A DNA stretch of 6,302 bases from an uncultured Bacilli bacterium (GTDB taxonomy: Bacteria; Bacillota_I; Bacilli_A; RF39; UBA660). A model generated the notes under the pieces. The model searched no databases and was not told where the DNA came from. It saw nothing but the letters and a program-made list of their open reading frames with translations. Below are positions 5,186 through 6,302 of the stretch, one piece after another. The stretch is from NCBI GenBank assembly GCA_947629115.1, contig CANRCL010000064.1:1-6302 (forward strand), in the 5' to 3' direction. Position 1 is the first letter of the stretch, and the number at the start of each line of letters is the position of its first letter. Made by a program: the position numbers and the translations under genes.

Positions 5186-6302
5186 ATGAAAGATAAATTA
5201 AAAAAAATAATTATTGGTTTATTTCTCTTATTTACTTTTATAACTCCAACTTATGCCAAGAAAATGAAAGTTGCTGATTTGGAAAAAGAAGTTGAAAAAA
5301 GAGTAAGTGGGGCTAGAGAAATATATGTAATTGGTAATTATGCGTTTACTAATAAGCATCAATTACAAATTCAAGATTTTATGTTAGCGGCTAAAACTAT
5401 TAGTGTTGATGGCGAAGGAAAAAATTATTCGCAATCTATTTATGATGCAATGACTATTAATAGAATTAGCAGAAGTAGAGATGCTAATACGGGAAATTTT
5501 AAACCTTGGGAAATTCAATCTAAAAATTTAGTTGGAAAAACTACTCTAAATGCTAATACAGAATTAGATATTCGTTATATTGATTATCAATTTATACCAG
5601 AATCAACTCCAATTAAAAACAATGATATAAAAATATTTAAAGATTCTGAATTATCATCATTAGGTAGTAATTATCAAAGGTATTTTAGTTCATTTCAAAA
5701 AAATGATGAAACATTAAATTTTAATTATGATGAAAGTAATCATACAATAAGTGTTACTGGAGTGGCTTTAAAAAGAGAAACAATATCTCCGATATCATTA
5801 ATGAGTGTTAAAAGAATTGCTAATACCAAAAATAAATATTACATTGGTCTAGTTATTGAAATTCCAGATGCTAAAAATAATTCAAAAGTTATAGAGAAGA
5901 ATTGGGATATTAAAGATGAAAATGGAAAAACTATAACTCTAATTGATAATGATGGTTCTAAAGGAGTAGGATTAATAATTGAATTAAGTTCTACGGCTAG
6001 TACTAAAAAAACTATAATAAGTATAGATTTAGATGGTAGTGATAAAGAATATGAAGCAACTACTTTAACAATTGATTGGTCAAAAGTTGAATTTGAACAA
6101 GATTCTGAGGCAACCTTTAATAATGAAGTATCTGCAACTGATAAAACAAATTTTTTACTACAAGGTTATAAAACGGAAACTACATATAGTGTAGTACCTA
6201 GTGCAGATAATAAAATTAATGTAACTGGTAGTATAACTGAACAAACAGTTAATAATGAAAAAGGTTATTATTTTGCTTATACTATTAAGCCAACTAATCC
6301 AA
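5186..6302 (+). CDS. Secreted protein of unknown function, 3' end outside the window
   Basis: ATG at 5186 follows SD aaaggaa (5172-5178) by 7 bases and opens a frame of 372 codons with no stop to the right edge. The N-terminus is a clear signal peptide: basic M-K-D-K-L-K-K, a hydrophobic core (8-20), then P-T-Y-A with likely cleavage after A24. A short charged helix follows (28-40), then R-E-I-Y-V-I-G-N-Y-A-F-T (44-55) and D-F-M-L-A-A-K-T-I (64-72). The rest is beta-prone, rich in Asn, Thr, Ser and Lys, with no cysteine, and resembles stacked extracellular domains without an obvious named family. The 14-base gap from the Big_2 gene, with no terminator, means co-transcription and presumably a joint role at the cell surface. 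The full size and any C-terminal anchor cannot be seen. Confidence 0.88.
   Translation, partial: MKDKLKKIIIGLFLLFTFITPTYAKKMKVADLEKEVEKRVSGAREIYVIGNYAFTNKHQLQIQDFMLAAKTISVDGEGKNYSQSIYDAMTINRISRSRDANTGNFKPWEIQSKNLVGKTTLNANTELDIRYIDYQFIPESTPIKNNDIKIFKDSELSSLGSNYQRYFSSFQKNDETLNFNYDESNHTISVTGVALKRETISPISLMSVKRIANTKNKYYIGLVIEIPDAKNNSKVIEKNWDIKDENGKTITLIDNDGSKGVGLIIELSSTASTKKTIISIDLDGSDKEYEATTLTIDWSKVEFEQDSEATFNNEVSATDKTNFLLQGYKTETTYSVVPSADNKINVTGSITEQTVNNEKGYYFAYTIKPTNP

Overview
The window is about three quarters A+T. It uses the standard genetic code: TGA ends the first two large genes and tryptophan is encoded by TGG. Genes are preceded by purine-rich Shine-Dalgarno sites of the aggag/aaagga type, and the promoters resemble SigA promoters with TATAAT boxes. 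Together with a SpoIIM-like membrane protein, a single-membrane type IV pilus module and Flg_new/Big_2 surface proteins, this suggests a low-GC Gram-positive bacterium. An uncultured gut Bacilli lineage (RF39/Erysipelotrichia-like) is a reasonable guess. The taxonomic call is inference.

Layout. Positions 1-95 hold the end of an upstream element: a 27-codon open tail that ends at 84 and doubles as two strong hairpins. It may be a TnpB-like C-terminus with its overlapping RNA, or another structured RNA. A good extended -10 promoter (about 129-157) then drives a two-gene pilus-assembly unit: a PilC/GspF-type inner-membrane platform protein (189-1772) and an A24 prepilin peptidase (1780-2550). 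The peptidase would mature the pilins, and the platform protein would work with an ATPase and pilins that are not in this window.

Convergent to the peptidase gene, and overlapping its last 7 bases, is a 31-residue single-span membrane miniprotein on the minus strand (2544-2639). It has its own SD and an extended -10. Divergent from it is a SpoIIM-family membrane protein (2722-3294). The SD and start codon of that gene lie inside a perfect 13-bp inverted repeat. A terminator overlaps the gene's 3' end.

The second half is a surface-protein operon. A 233-bp intergenic region carries a candidate promoter with an eight-G run in its -35/-10 spacer. It is followed by a long leader with a four-codon Met-Leu-Val-Ile minicistron and a long hairpin. 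Next comes a membrane-anchored protein with one Flg_new/InlB B-type repeat and four Big_2 Ig-like domains (3528-5171). Fourteen bases further is a secreted protein of unknown function that runs off the right edge (5186 to end). The G run makes this operon a candidate for phase-variable expression. That is the most interesting regulatory hypothesis here, but it rests on one sequence.
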